The position numbers were made by a program, and so were the translations under genes. Below, in pieces: positions 1 through 10,440 of a stretch of 64,000 nt of DNA. The stretch lies in assembly GCA_947359465.1 (NCBI GenBank), contig OX375878.1:91300377-91364376 (forward strand), written 5' to 3'. Source of the stretch: Metellina segmentata (taxonomy: Eukaryota > Arthropoda > Arachnida > Araneae > Tetragnathidae). Each line of letters opens with the position of its first letter. Position 1 is the first letter of the stretch. The notes under the pieces are model-generated. The model was given only the letters and a program-made list of their open reading frames with translations. It was not told the DNA's origin and did no database searches.

Positions 1-29
1 TTCAGGGCTATTTAAAAAAAAAAGTCCTT

Positions 30-445
30 TTCAGTGTCAACAATTATAGTTCAACAAGACGCTTGCACTACAACTTTCAACAACAAATTCAATAAAAAGG
101 CGTGGGTGGCTCGAGTGCAAGTGTAAATGTACACACAAACAACATACTGGATATTCAATTTCCAAATCAGCGCTCACATTTCGAGCCAAATTTGCTCAAA
201 GTATTCATTTGAATTCTGATTCCATAGGTACTGTATATATATTTTCTGAAAAACAGCAAAAAACTTTAGATTTGAAAAATATTTTTTTGTAATATCATAT
301 TTTGTAAACATTCTCTTATGCTAGGACACATGTCTTCATTGTTGCGAGTGAAGCGAGCATATGTTCGCGCAGCGAACCAATGAGGATTGCGAAGCAATCC
401 TTCTGGGGTTGGCGAGCGTTAGCGAGCAGGGGGCGGGCCCCCTAG
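30..445 (+). mobile_element. Helitron-like non-autonomous element, copy 1 (3' end intact)
   Basis: Positions 30-300 match 3024-3420 of copy 2 at good identity (shared ACAACTTTC, GTGGCTCGAG, GAATTCTGATT). The right end is a G/C hairpin (AGGGGGC at 428-434, GCCCCCT at 437-443) followed by CTAG and then T, as expected of Helitron 3' termini. Just upstream lie further small palindromes (GTTCGC..GCGAAC, GGATTGC..GCAATCC). The 5' end cannot be placed exactly. No Rep/helicase coding is present. The Helitron assignment rests on the terminus only. Confidence 0.55.
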
Positions 446-854
446 TTTTCTTTAAATCGTGTGACTCAAAGAGTTAAGCAATGATGATCAAAACATTGAG
501 TTCGGTATATTCCGGCTCGGTCGAAAAGGTAGTTTGGTCACATGGTTTTGAACGAGTCTTTTAATTGAATTAGGGATCTGGCGTAAGCAAACATTCCTTC
601 CTCAATTGGTGTGATTAGTGCTTATTTCGACATCGAGTTCATCATTCGATTCCAAAGTTAGTATGAAGGTTTAAATCATCTATGGTTATCACAGCGCATT
701 TCTTTGGTTTCTGTTTGACAGCCCTGATTCTAGACCACTTTGAATTCTTTTTCAGAAATCAACTGATCTAAGGTCAACTGCTTTCTTGCCGGAGCGGCTT
801 TATAGATATTCCGTGCAAACAACGATCTTCGTCTAACTTTCTTTATTCCTATGC

Positions 855-1040
855 TATCTCAATAGCCCTTTGTGTTGCTCCTGTGTGAAGTTAATTATAA
901 ATACCAATACCAATCCAATGCGATCTAAAGTGTTAAAGATATACAAGTTGTTGATACGCGCTTTTAACATTATATGTATGCTAGTGACAATAAGATGAGT
1001 AGTTGAATTAACGTTGCACTGGGAGCAACATAGCAAACGG
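855..1040. repeat. SINE fragments (tail pieces, both orientations)
   Basis: A + strand tail piece at about 859-915 (AATAGCCCTTTGTGTTGCTCC, then ATACCAATACC) and a minus-strand tail piece at about 1000-1040 (GTTGAATTAACGTTGCACTG). Both match the shared SINE body or tail but are decayed. Confidence 0.55.
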
Positions 1041-1370
1041 TTGCGAATTTGAAATTCTATTCAACCAAGGACCACCGTGTACGTGAGAACTTGTGCACGC
1101 GAAATCGGTTGTGGCTTGAAATGTCCTAACGTTGGCGTGGTGGTGTGGAAGTTTGGAGAGTGGGGTGCCAGCTCAGGTGTTGCTTCGTCATCTGACCGTG
1201 GTTCAAAATTACGAGGTGTTGTCCTCGAATCTTTCCCTTAAGGGACTGATTCCGGACCGTCGTCAATAGCCCGTTGTGTTGCTCTAGTACGACGTTAACT
1301 AAAATTACCAATTACCCGGACCGTTGCCAATTTCCCAATGTGTTGCTCCCGTACGACGTTAATTAAGATA
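1041..1370 (+). repeat. SINE-B head joined to SINE body, + copy with extra tail
   Basis: A remnant of the B head (GGTTGCGAATTTG, then CAACCAAGGACCACCGTGTAC) is followed by a nearly consensus body (GTGGAAGTTTGGAGAGTGGG ... CGTTAACTAAAATTACC at about 1295-1310). A second short tail piece (GTTGCTCCCGTACGACGTTAATTAAG) follows at 1320-1368. Confidence 0.8.
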
Positions 1371-1388
1371 CTAACCTATATCTCCGGG

Positions 1389-1522
1389 TAATGGTAATGG
1401 TAATTTTAGTTAACGTCATACTAGAGCAACACAACGGGCTATTGACGACGGTCCGGGATCAGTCCCTTGAGGGAAAAATCCGAGGACAACACCTCGTAAT
1501 TTTGAACCATGGTCAGATGACG
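1389..1522 (-). repeat. Short-class SINE insertion (134 bp) with target duplication
   Basis: A minus-strand copy that starts in the body at CGTCATCTGACC and ends in the ACCATT-type tail. It is flanked by a 15-bp direct repeat ACCTATATCYCCGGG (1374-1388 and 1523-1537, one mismatch), so it inserted as a unit. It is one of five copies sharing this 5' boundary. Confidence 0.85.
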
Positions 1523-1610
1523 ACCTATATCCCCGGGAGCACAAGTGCTTAAAACTGGGACGTACGACGCAGAACAATGTGTTTGCAGAGCAATTTTTCC
1601 TTAATTTTAT

Positions 1611-1772
1611 TGGAGAGTGGGGTGCCAGCTCAGGTGTTGCTTCGTCATCTGACCGTGGTTCAAAATTACGACGTGTTGTCCTCGGATCTTTTCCTTAAGG
1701 GACTGATCCCGGACCGTCGTCAATAGCCCGTTGTGTTGCTCTAGTATGACGTTAACTAAAAATTACCAATTA
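1611..1772 (+). repeat. 5'-truncated SINE with target duplication
   Basis: It begins TGGAGAGTGGGGTGCC within the body and ends in the ACCAATTA tail. A 12-bp duplication CCTTAATTTTAT lies at 1599-1610 and 1773-1784. This is a retroposed copy truncated at its 5' end. Confidence 0.85.
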
Positions 1773-1978
1773 CCTTAATTTTATCAAAATTTGTGGCCTG
1801 TTTTTTTTAATTATAAGTTACGATGTTCTGCAGTGCAAAGCGCGTTCCTTGACACACATTTTTGCTTTATTTTAGCTACCGAACAACCTCCCTACACCGT
1901 CCAAATAACCACAAACACCTTATAAATAACACATCTTCTATGCCAATGACAAAATATTTAACTTTAATAAAAGTTATC

Positions 1979-2288
1979 GCAGGTGTTAGCCTCTAGATCG
2001 GAAGGTTCCTGGTTCGAATCCGGGTCCGGCATGGATGTTTGTAAACGTATGGTGTAGAGGCGGCTGGTGCACCTTAAATCTGTCGTGGCCGAAAGTCCTC
2101 ACGTTGGGTTGATGTGGAAGTTTGGAGAGTGGGGTGCCAGCTTAGGTATTGCTTCGTCATTTGACCGTGGTTCAAAATTACGAGGTGTTGTCCTCGAATC
2201 TTTCCCTTAAGGGATTGATACCGGACCGTCGTCAATAGCCCGTTGTGTTGCTCTAGTACGACGTTAACTAAAATTACCAAATTACCAT
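1979..2288 (+). repeat. SINE-A, nearly full length, intact B box
   Basis: The head starts at GCAGGTGTTAGCC, just after the A box, and keeps a perfect pol III B box GGTTCGAATCC (2011-2021). The full body and the tail CGTTAACTAAAATTACC follow. An 11-bp duplication TAAAAGTTATC lies at 1968-1978 and 2289-2299. Confidence 0.9.
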
Positions 2289-2509
2289 TAAAAGTTATCC
2301 CCAGAATTGCGAAGTCTGAGAGTATGCCTTGGTTTTAAATAAAGTAAGAGTTAATTAATTTTGATGCGTTTTATTATCATTATGTAATCTATGTATATAA
2401 TTTTCTTACGTGGCACGCAAAAAAGACGTTATTTGTTATTGTGTTTTGGCAACATTGTACTATTGTTTGTTTAACAACCGCGAAGCCTCGCGCCTCAATT
2501 GAATTCATG

Positions 2510-2831
2510 CCGACCAACCGGTATAGTGGTTAAGGTGTTATCCTCTAGATCGGAAGGTTCCTGATTCGGGCAAGGATGTTTGTAAACGTATGGTGTAGAG
2601 GCGGCTGGTGCACCTTAAATCTGTCGTGGCCGAAAGTCCTCACGTTGGGTTGGCGTGGAAGTTTGGAGAGTGGGGTGCCAGCTCAGGTGTTGCTTCGTCA
2701 TCTGACCGTGGTTCAAAATTACGAGGTGTTGTCCTCGGATCTTTCCCTTAAGGTACTGATCCCGGACCGTCGTCAATAGCCCGTTGTGTTGCTCTAGTAC
2801 GACGTTAACTGAAATTACCATTACCAATTAC
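2510..2831 (+). repeat. SINE-A, full-length reference copy (322 bp)
   Basis: It starts CCGACCAACCGG, carries A box TAGTGGTTAAGG (2524-2535), continues through linker and body, and ends in an ACCATTACC-type tail. A 14-bp target duplication CAATTGAATTCATG (2496-2509, 2832-2845) fixes both ends. The B-box region is deleted here (CCTGATTCGGGCAAGG), so this copy probably has no working pol III promoter. Confidence 0.92.
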
Positions 2832-2849
2832 CAATTGAATTCATGGCGT

Positions 2850-2926
2850 AATCGGTAATGTTAATTTTAGTTAACGTGTACTAGAGCAACGGACTATTGG
2901 CCACTGTCCGGGATCAGTCCCTCAAG
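2850..2926 (-). repeat. SINE tail fragment
   Basis: A minus-strand fragment from the tail (GTTAATTTTAGTTAACG) to CGGGATCAGTCCCTCAAG. No flanking duplication was recognised. Confidence 0.7.
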
Positions 2927-3158
2927 TTTAGTGTAATAGAATGAAATTTTATTGGGAAAAAAATCAATTTTAGTCGAGCTGTTACCTTGTTTTCTTTGCT
3001 TTCTATTATAAACTGTATCTTTTCAGGGCCAACAATTGTAGTTCAAGAAGACGCATACACTACAACTTTCGACAACAAACTCAATGAAAAAGTGTGAGTG
3101 GCTCGAGTACTGGGGAAATGTACACATAAACAACATGCTGGGTATTTAATTTCCAAAG

Positions 3159-3302
3159 CCTTCGTCATCTGACCGTGGTTCAAAATTACGAGGTGTTGTC
3201 CTCGGTTCTTTCGCTTAAGGGACTGATCCCGGACCTTCTTCAATAGCCCGTTGTGTTGCTCTAGTACGACGTTAACTAAAATCACCATTACCATTTACCA
3301 TC
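3159..3302 (+). repeat. Short-class SINE (144 bp) nested in the Helitron-like element
   Basis: It begins CCTTCGTCATCTGACC and ends ACCATTTACCATC. An 11-bp duplication AATTTCCAAAG lies at 3148-3158 and 3303-3313. The uninterrupted site is seen in copy 1 near position 165, which confirms the empty target. Confidence 0.92.
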
Positions 3303-3415
3303 AATTTCCAAAGCAGTAATCACATTTCGAGTCAAAATTTGTTCAAAGTTTTCATTTGAATTCTGATTTCAGAGGCACTGTATATATCTTTTCTGCAGAC
3401 AACAAATTTAGATTG

Positions 3416-3458
3416 TAATATATATATATATAATATATATATATATATAATATATACA
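3416..3458. repeat. TA microsatellite
   Basis: Runs of TA interrupted by single A insertions, within Helitron-like copy 2. Confidence 0.9.
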
Positions 3459-3570
3459 TAATGTCATATTTTGTAAGCAATCCCTTCTGCTAGGACACAT
3501 GTCAGTGAGGATTGCATAGCAATCCTCCGGATGTTGGCGAGCGTTAGCGAGCAGGGGGTTGGCCCCCTAG

Positions 3571-4611
3571 TATATATTTAAACTATAATTGTGTTTTGAG
3601 TCTGTTTTTGATTTCAATGCAGTTTTAAAAATTCGGACAAAATGCCTGCAGAACAATTGAAATAGCTTGGAGTTGTGTTGCAGAACACTGAATATGATTC
3701 TACACTTGGGCCTATGCCTATCTCTAATTCATTCATACTGCGTATATTTTAAATTATCATAATGAAGTCTATTCACGGTTGATTAGGAAAGCCTATTATT
3801 TATTTGACTCTCTTGAACAATGAGACACGTGACTTTATAAATAACTAAGGTTAGTTCTTTCCCATACCTGACAAACGGGAAGTATTTATCCATGAAAGTC
3901 GACTTCATATATTTGTATCTTAAAGGCATTAAACGGTTGGTTGGGTTTTATGGAGCAAAGGCCGTATTTAAAGATGGAATAATTCTCGCTCTTGGAGACT
4001 GAAGGCTCTAAATTTGGAGTTTTCTGACGAAAAACCATTCATGGAATTCAAAGATTAATCGCTTCTGTTGCTCTTAAACACACATCGGTATGAAATATTC
4101 TTTAGAATAAGATTCCGTTTGCGTCAGCGCCTATCTTTTTTCAATTACAATATTTTTTAACTTTTAATTTGGAGGATTTTGTACAGAAATTGCTTGTCGA
4201 AATTCTTTAAGTATTCAAATTTGTAATTAAAGATGTAAATGGAAAGAGTTCTGGTCTGTTGCCCCTTTATAAACTGGTGCAAAAAATATCGTCTGAAAAT
4301 TATTAAAAAGCGTTCATTTATGTCAGATTCAAATAATTTTTAGAATCTACTCAAATGAAAATGAAACGTTTTATTCTTGCTGTAGGACTTTTTTAATACC
4401 TGTTTTTGCTGAAGTAGCCACACGTAATAAATATTTCTAACAAAAGAGAAAAGTATAGTGTATAATTAACGATTTGTAAATTTTGAATATATTTTTTAAT
4501 TCGAAAAAACTAGTAAAATTTAGTATATATGCAAGATATATCAACAACTTTAATTAATGATAATTTTGTTGGTTTAACTCATTCTTGGAAGCTCATACCA
4601 ATTAAATAGTA
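3571..4611. other. No gene or recognisable repeat
   Basis: AT-rich sequence without long reading frames, inverted repeats or matches to the families in this window. I see nothing to annotate. Confidence 0.6.
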
Positions 4612-4852
4612 AGTAGTCGAATTAACATCGCACTGGAGCAACACAGCGGGTTATTGTTGACTGTCCGGGATCAATCCCGCAGGGAAAGATGCCATGTCAA
4701 ATCGCCATTTTGAACCAAGGTAGGTAGATAGGTCTTTTAATTAACGCCGTACTATAGCAACACAAGGGGTTATTGACGACGGTCCGAGATCAATCCCAAA
4801 GGGAAAGATACGAGGACAACACTAAGTAATTTTGAACCTCGATCGGATAACA
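4612..4852 (-). repeat. Two old SINE tail/body fragments in tandem
   Basis: Two minus-strand fragments (about 4612-4723 and 4738-4852), each reading AATTAACG..CGCACTGGAGCAACACA or similar, then TCCGGGATCAATCCC and TTTTGAACC. They are diverged and of the TTAATTAA tail type. Confidence 0.7.
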
Positions 4853-4871
4853 ATTTGATGGGTTGAGTATT

Positions 4872-5135
4872 TTAATTAACGGCGTACAGAAGCAACGGCG
4901 TACTGACGATTTGGAATCAATCCCCAAGGGACATATCCGAAGACAATAACACGTAACTTTGAACCACAGTCAGATGACGAGGCAATACCTGAGCTGGCAC
5001 CCCACTCTCCAAACTTCCACACTCCACCAAAGATAACGATTTGAACCAAGGTAAAATGACGATATCACCACCTATGCTTGGAACCTTCCCTACAAACTTC
5101 CACACCACGCCAACGTGAGGAAAATGAGGTCACGA
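4872..5135 (-). repeat. Old SINE copy, rearranged
   Basis: Minus-strand body (AATTAACGGCGTAC ... GCACCCCACTCTCCAAACTT) with a second partial body piece at 5040-5135 (AACTTCCACACCACGCC, then AGGTCACGACA). Diverged. Confidence 0.7.
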
Positions 5136-5147
5136 CACTTTTGACGT

Positions 5148-5731
5148 GGTAGGTATTTTAATTAACGTCGCACAGGAACAACACAGTGGACTATTGACGA
5201 CGGTCCGGGATCAATCCTCTAAGAGAAAGATCATTGGACAAATCCACGTAATTTGGAACCACGGTCAGATGACGAGGCAACACCTGAGCTGGCACCCCAC
5301 TCTCCAAACTTCCACACCAACTCAACGTGAGGACTTTCGGCCACGACAGATTAAACTTGCAGGAGCCGCTTCTACACCATGCGCTTACAAGCATCCATGC
5401 ACTGACCCGGATTCGGTGTTAACCTCTAGGTCGGAAGGTTCCTGGTTCGAATCCGGGTCCGGGCATGGATTTTTGTAAGCGTATGGTGTGGAAGTTTGGA
5501 GAGTGGGGTGCCAGCTCAAGTGTTGCTTCGTCATCTGACCGTGGTTCAAAATTACGAGTTGTTGTCCTCGGATCTTTCCCTTAAGGGACTAATCCCGGAC
5601 TGTCGTCAATAGCCCGTTGTGTTGCTCTAGTACGACGTTAACTAAAAATTACCATTACCACCATTACCACTGACCCGGATTCGAAACAGGAACCTTCCTA
5701 TCTAGATTCTAACAGCAGACCGGTTGGTCGT
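5148..5731 (-). repeat. SINE-A, outer copy split by a nested SINE
   Basis: A minus-strand full-length copy: tail TAGGTATTTTAATTAACG at the left, body, linker, then head GACCGGTTGGTCG at the right. It is interrupted at 5416-5668 by a + strand SINE flanked by a 15-bp duplication. Removing the insert restores a continuous element. Confidence 0.88.
5416..5668 (+). repeat. SINE-A nested inside another SINE
   Basis: It starts in the head (GTGTTAACCTCTAGG), keeps B box GGTTCGAATCC, lacks about 55 bp between linker and body (GCGTATGGTG joins GGAAGTTTGG), and ends ACCATTACCACCATTACC. A perfect 15-bp duplication ACTGACCCGGATTCG lies at 5401-5415 and 5669-5683. Confidence 0.92.
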
Positions 5732-5744
5732 CTATAACAAAGCT

Positions 5745-6290
5745 TAATTATAGTAAAACCCCGATTATCTGAGTTTCCGCTTTAACGAAGCTATCAAATA
5801 TTTCTAGGATTTTTTTTTGTCAAATTTTTTCCATTTTTAAAACTACCGCGCGAAAAAAAAATTCTGTACTTGATCTTATTAACACTCAGGAAAACGAAAT
5901 CCTACAACACTGCTCCCTTTACTTTTCATCGTATAACGCACTAAAAGCTATAGAAAGTGGTGTTGAATATATAGAACAACAAGAAGAAGCGACATCATCA
6001 ATCCTGTTAACCTTAAAAAAATGTCGAAACATTACTGCAGGAAAACGCCAAAGTAAAGTAAAACAAAAACAATTAGGGACTTTTTTCAGTAAGAACTCTT
6101 TAATTATCGTAACAATATAAATTGCATGTGGTGTATCTGTGTTACTTTTGCATTTGTTAAAATAAACATTTAAACCTACACTATTCATTTTTTTTTTTAA
6201 TTTTCGCTTTAATCGAGGTTTTTGGTTATCCGAGTTAGTCTTGGTCCACATTAGATCGGATAATCTGTACTCTAGTGTACCTACATTAAA
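5745..6290 (+). mobile_element. Internally deleted pogo/Tigger-type transposon
   Basis: The left end AGTAAAACCCCGATTATCTGA and the right end (reverse complement AGAGTACAGATTATCCGA) are imperfect inverted repeats of the Tigger type. A second internal pair, CGCTTTAACG / CGCTTTAATCG, is also present. Between them only the C-terminal end of a transposase remains. The TA flanks are not clean. Confidence 0.65.
5872..6120 (+). pseudogene. Tigger/pogo-like transposase, C-terminal remnant
   Basis: An open frame without its own start, ending at a stop (6118-6120). It reads ...ALKAIESGVEYIEQQ, then LLTLKKCRNITAGKR and finally QKQLGTFF. This is the arrangement of the C-terminal tail of Tigger/jerky transposases (ALxxxE..YxEQQ, LKRxRD.AAKKR, Q..ITDFF). 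The HTH and DDE catalytic regions are missing, so it cannot be active. Confidence 0.65.
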
Positions 6291-6991
6291 CCAAATTGCA
6301 TTTATAAGAAACCGCGAGTCCAATAAAAAAAAGACTTCACAAACAAACGATCCCACACTGGAAGATGTACCACAGCACCCACCAACACCACTCGATGAAA
6401 TCTCTTTACATTTTAAAAAAAGACTTAAGCCATTTTCTTATCGTCCTCGTGTGCGCGCTCTTCGTCTGGAGAGCGCCGAAAAATGAAGGGTGATTTAAGA
6501 ACTAGGGGGGCTATATTTCCTCTTTTATTCCGTCCCCGCCCCTGTTCCGTTTTGTAAGCGTTTTGTTGTGACAGCTATATTACCTCTCGCAGCAGCAGCG
6601 GAGGGGGGGTGAATGGACAGAGAATGAGGGAGGGGAGGCCACTCATGAGAGTTGAAAAAGGCAATCTCAGCAATTTCGCTCTTTGTTTTGTTTTCAATAA
6701 CGATAGGGAGGGAAGGCATTGCATATCCTTAACTCGCTCGACGACATTATCCCTGCACTTGGCGTCCGCCAAGGAGGGAGTTTCTCTGAGAAGATCGGGT
6801 TGCTTGGAGAGGATGCGAGGTGTCGGATATTTTAGACCCTAATGTCCGACGCGATACTGTTGTTTCGTGACAATGACGCGTCTGGCAATGGGTATTTTGG
6901 CGCGTTTGAATGCATGCCAGGAATGGGCGAAGACAGGGGTAGGGATTGAAAACATGAGATTGATTCCTGAAGAGGTTTGTTTCGTCGTCTG
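6291..6991. other. No recognisable gene; higher-GC unique stretch
   Basis: Short overlapping frames exist on both strands (for example 6609-6842 +), but none shows a known domain or splice context. The GC content is higher than in the flanks, with purine-rich runs near 6600-6660. Confidence 0.5.
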
Positions 6992-7312
6992 ATCGCCGAC
7001 CAACCGGTATAGTGGTTAAGGTATTAGCCTCTAGATCGGAAGGTACCTGGTTTGGGTCCGGGCATGGATGGTTGTAAGCGTATGGTTTAGAGGCGGCTGG
7101 AGCACCTTAAATCTCTCGTGGCCGAAAGTCCTCACGTTGGCTTGACGTGGAAGTTTGGAGAGTGGGGTGCCAGCTCAGTTGCCTCGTCATCTGACCATGG
7201 TTCAAAATTACGTTGTGTTGTCCTCGGGTCTTTCTCTTAAGGGATTGATCCCGGACCGTCGTCAATAGCCCGTTGTGTTCCTCTAGTACGACGTCAATTA
7301 AAAATTACCAAT
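6992..7312 (+). repeat. SINE-A, near full length
   Basis: Head GCCGACCAACCGGTATAGTGG with an intact A box; the B box is damaged (CCTGGTTTGGGTCC). The body is intact, with a tail CGTCAATTAAAAATTACC. No clear target duplication. Confidence 0.88.
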
Positions 7313-7325
7313 TCGTCCAATTGGT

Positions 7326-7405
7326 GGTGTTGTCTCGGATCTTTCCCTTACGGAAGAAATCTTTCTTTTGACCGTCGTCAAAAGCCTGTTGCGTTGCTCT
7401 TGTGC
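7326..7405 (+). repeat. SINE body fragment
   Basis: Reads GGTGTTGTCTCGGATCTTTC to GCGTTGCTCTTGTGCA and breaks off where hAT-like sequence begins at about 7407. Confidence 0.65.
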
Positions 7406-7406
7406 A

Positions 7407-7560
7407 GATAGGGGCTACCCCCGGCCCGCGGGCCGATTGTGGCCCGCCCCGGCTTTTGATCCGGCCCGCGAAACATTTAAAAATCGCGCTCGAAAAAAAA
7501 GCAAATATTCTCGGTTCTCGCCATTAAGAGAGTGAGAGGGGTGGGGAACAAAAGCCTGAA
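7407..7560 (+). mobile_element. hAT terminal fragment (CCGGCCCGCGGGCCG type)
   Basis: GGGGCTACCCCCGGCCCGCG, then GGGCCGATTGTGGCCCGC and ATCCGGCCCGCG, is the characteristic terminal region of a large hAT group in animals. Only one end is present, with no coding sequence. Confidence 0.5.
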
Positions 7561-7570
7561 CTACGTGGTT

Positions 7571-7800
7571 GAGTGTTCTCAACCTTTTTTAGTTGACGGC
7601 ACTCTAAAAATTTCTTGAATTATTTGTGGCACACCTTAATATAAAAATGTTAAAGTAGGTATTTCCAATCTACCTTATATAGTTATTATTACTAATAAAA
7701 TTAGTATTGGATATATGAGATAGCTGAGCCTGTTTTCTTGAACAAATTAAATCAAAACTAGATTTCAAAGTCGCCAGTCAAGTTATCGGTGACACGTCAC
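7571..7800 (+). mobile_element. hAT terminal fragment (TTCTCAACC type)
   Basis: GAGTGTTCTCAACCTTTTTT followed by GACGGCACTCT and TTGTGGCACACCTTAATA matches the usual start of Charlie-like hAT elements (TTCTCAACC, then GGCACAC blocks). No opposite end or transposase was found. Confidence 0.5.
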
Positions 7801-7854
7801 GCCACTTAATTACACGGATAATCGGGAATAATTATAAGTTGGTAGGGGGTAGTG

Positions 7855-8216
7855 GCAATTAATTAAAGTCACACTGGAGACACACAACGGACTATTGTCG
7901 ACGGTCCGGAATCAATCCCTTAAGGGAAAGATCCGAGGATAACACCTCGTAATTTTGAACCACGGTCAGATGACGAAGCAACACCTGAGCAAGCATCCCA
8001 ATCTCCTCCTCTCGGAGCCTTCCGATCTAGAGGCTAACTCCTTAACCAATATACCGGTTGGTCGGTCCAACGTGAGGACTTTCGGCCACGACAGATTTAA
8101 GGTGCACCAGTCGCCTGTAGACCATACGCTTGCAATCATCCATGCCGGACCCGGATTCGAACCAGGAACCTTCCGATTTGGAAACTAACACTTTAACCAC
8201 TATACCAGTTGGTCGG
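7855..8216 (-). repeat. SINE-A composite (body, head, linker, head)
   Basis: A minus-strand body at 7855-8004, a head with a deleted B box at 8005-8067 (ending ACCGGTTGGTCGG), then a second linker plus head at 8068-8216 with an intact B box (reverse complement of GGTTCGAATCC). Two heads in tandem behind one body, or two abutting insertions. Confidence 0.8.
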
Positions 8217-8650
8217 AAGATTTTAAAAGGAACATGAGAAAGAGGAAACGAAAGGTGAGACTTGTATAACTCCAAGGGAAATACGTCAAAATGAAAACGA
8301 TTCTAGCCTTGACAGAGGAATAAGAAGTAAATTGTGTAATAGTAATTTAGGCTCCTGAAAAAGAAACCAAACCGCATTCTTTTCAACTTTCCCAACCTTC
8401 CTTCTTCAAACATCCGTAAAATTCACCCCATAACATTACATCCCAGCTATAAATTTCTTGCTCAAGTTTTTTCGTCCCTCGTCCTTCGAGTGAAGGCCGG
8501 TCAGCTGAGGATAAAAGTGATGAGATTAATATGCCCTCGGTGGCGCTGTTTGTCCCAACGATTTATGGGTGGTCATCGAGTTAACGAATAGGACTGAAAA
8601 ACTGGCGCCACTTGTGGGATTGAATGAGCTAAATTATGTGTATTTCAACA
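8217..8650. other. No gene seen
   Basis: Unique-looking sequence without convincing coding or repeat signals. Confidence 0.5.
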
Positions 8651-8654
8651 CCAC

Positions 8655-8945
8655 GTAATTTGAATCACGGTCAGATGACGAGGTCAATACCTGAGCTAGC
8701 CCAGTTTATAGAGTCGCGGATTAGCAACCGGAATGTTGGGAGTTCGAAATTTCTTCCAACCTAAAGAGTAGGTACACGTACGATCTATCGTGGCTTCAAA
8801 TGTCCTCACATTGGTGTGGTGTGGAAGTTTGGAGATTGGATTACCGACTGGGGTACGGACCTAGTCGTCTGACCGTGTTTCAAATTATGAGGTGTCATCG
8901 GACCTTTTCCTTTTACCGGTGTGTTACTTCCAGTGCGACGTTCAT
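8655..8945 (+). repeat. SINE-B, old copy, with a short antisense piece at its left
   Basis: An antisense body piece lies at 8655-8698 (CGGTCAGATGACGAGG). From 8700 a + copy follows: head TCGCGGATTAGCAACCGGAA, linker, GTGTGGAAGTTTGGAG, and a degraded body down to CCAGTGCGACGTTCATC. Confidence 0.7.
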
Positions 8946-9129
8946 CTCTACTGTTGTAAAAGGAAGTGTTTGTGTGTGTATCTGTGTGCAGTGTCCTGAC
9001 GAATCTATAGCACTTTCAATTATGAAATTTGGCACACAGGTAGTACTAATTTTTTGCGAATTTTATGCCGATTCCGAATTTAAAATAAAATCTAGTACAT
9101 TTTTAATTAATTTATTAGTTTTTTCCACT

Positions 9130-9995
9130 CCGTTCATTCTTTTCGTGGAGTTAACGTCAATGTACCTCGATAGAAGAAACAAAGGATTTTGCTGTTTTCG
9201 TCCTTTGGAACTATTACGTACTTTAGAATTTTGACGTCTCTTTGACATCCCTCGCGGAGCTGACGTCAATGTACCTCGATAGAAGAAAGCAAAGGATTTT
9301 GCTTTTTTCGTCCTTTGAAACTGTGACGTACTTTGGAGCTTTGACATCCCTCGTGGGGCTGACGTCAATGTACCTCGATTGAAGAAAGCAAAGGATTTTG
9401 CTGTTTTCGTCCTTTGGAACTATTACGTACTTTAGAGTTTTGACGTCTCTTTGACATCCCTCGCGCAGCTAACGTCAATGTACCTCGATTGAAGAAAGCA
9501 AAGGATTTTGCTTTTTTCGTCCTTTGAAACTGTGACGTACTTTGGAGCTTTGACATCTCTCGTGGGGCTGACGTCAATGTACCTCGATTGAAGAAAGCAA
9601 AGGATTTTGCTGTTTTCGTCCTTTGGAACTATTACGTACTTTAGAGTTTTGACGTCTCTTTGACATCCCTCGCGGAGCTGATGTCAATGTACCTCGATAG
9701 AAGAAAGCAAAGGATTTTGCTTTTTTCGTCCTTTGAAACTGTGACGTACTTTGGAGCTTTGACATCCCTCGTGGGGCTGACGTCAATGTACCTCGATTGA
9801 AGAAAGCAAAGGATTTTGCTGTTTTCGTCCTTTGGAACTATTACGTACTTTTGAGTTTTGACGTCGCTTTGACATCCCTCGCGGAGCTAACGTCAATGTA
9901 CCTCGATTGAAGAAGCAAAGGATTTTGCTTTTCTCCTCCTTTGGAACTGTGACGTACTTTGGAACTTTACGTCCCTCGCGGAGCTAACGTCACCC
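9130..9995. repeat. Dimeric tandem array, 110 + 99 bp subunits (period 209)
   Basis: GTACCTCGAT occurs at 9162, 9271, 9370, 9480, 9579, 9689, 9788 and 9898, so intervals alternate 109-110 and 99. Two subunit types differ consistently (CTGTTTTCG.. TTTGGAACTATTACG versus CTTTTTTCG.. TTTGAAACTGTGACG). Four junctions carry a perfect TGACGTCA (9261, 9360, 9569, 9778). The long antisense reading frames here are repeat artefacts, because 209 is not a multiple of 3. Confidence 0.93.
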
Positions 9996-10344
9996 CCTTA
10001 AATGAAGAAAGCGTATTTTAATTTACGTTGTTGATTAGCATAACTTCCTAGCTAGTGATTTTAACTTTGTCACGGGCAAGGACTACGTGAGATTTTCAAT
10101 CTTCACGATAGTTAAAGTTAGAGTGAAAATTCTGCGGAAAATTTTGCACCTGATCGATACCTTCAATGTGATTTTCTTTAAATAAATAATTTTTCAATTG
10201 TAACCCGTGTCAAGTAGGGTTGGAGGTGGGACTCATTCGTAAAATTATTGTTTTCTTTTTCATGTTTTCAGTTTCAGTAAGGACACGAAAAGAACTATCA
10301 CGGGTAACGCCGTGCTCTGGCCTGCTAGTTAAATATATAACAAT
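9996..10344. other. No gene seen
   Basis: Unique-looking AT-rich sequence between the tandem array and a SINE fragment. Confidence 0.5.
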
Positions 10345-10440
10345 AGCAATACACCTTGGATCTTTCCTTTCCGTTTGGATCCCGGACCGTCTCCAATATC
10401 CCGTTGTGTATCAACTAGCTCGACTTAAAACTGTAGCACA
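10345..10440 (+). repeat. SINE body fragment
   Basis: CACCTTGGATCTTTCC, GGATCCCGGACCGTC and ATCCCGTTGTGTAT match the 3' half of the SINE body; diverged. Confidence 0.6.

Larger units (their letters stand above)
3015..3570 (+). mobile_element. Helitron-like element, copy 2, interrupted by a SINE
   Basis: It is homologous to copy 1 over its length and ends in the same hairpin (AGGGGGT / GGCCCCCT) plus CTAG at 3567-3570, followed by T. A short SINE (3159-3302) splits it with a perfect target duplication, and a TA microsatellite has expanded inside it. No coding capacity. Confidence 0.55.

Noticed and set aside
9063..9786. Three similar antisense frames over the 209-bp array
   Set aside because: Tandem repeat artefact; the 209-bp period is not a multiple of three and the peptide changes frame between units.
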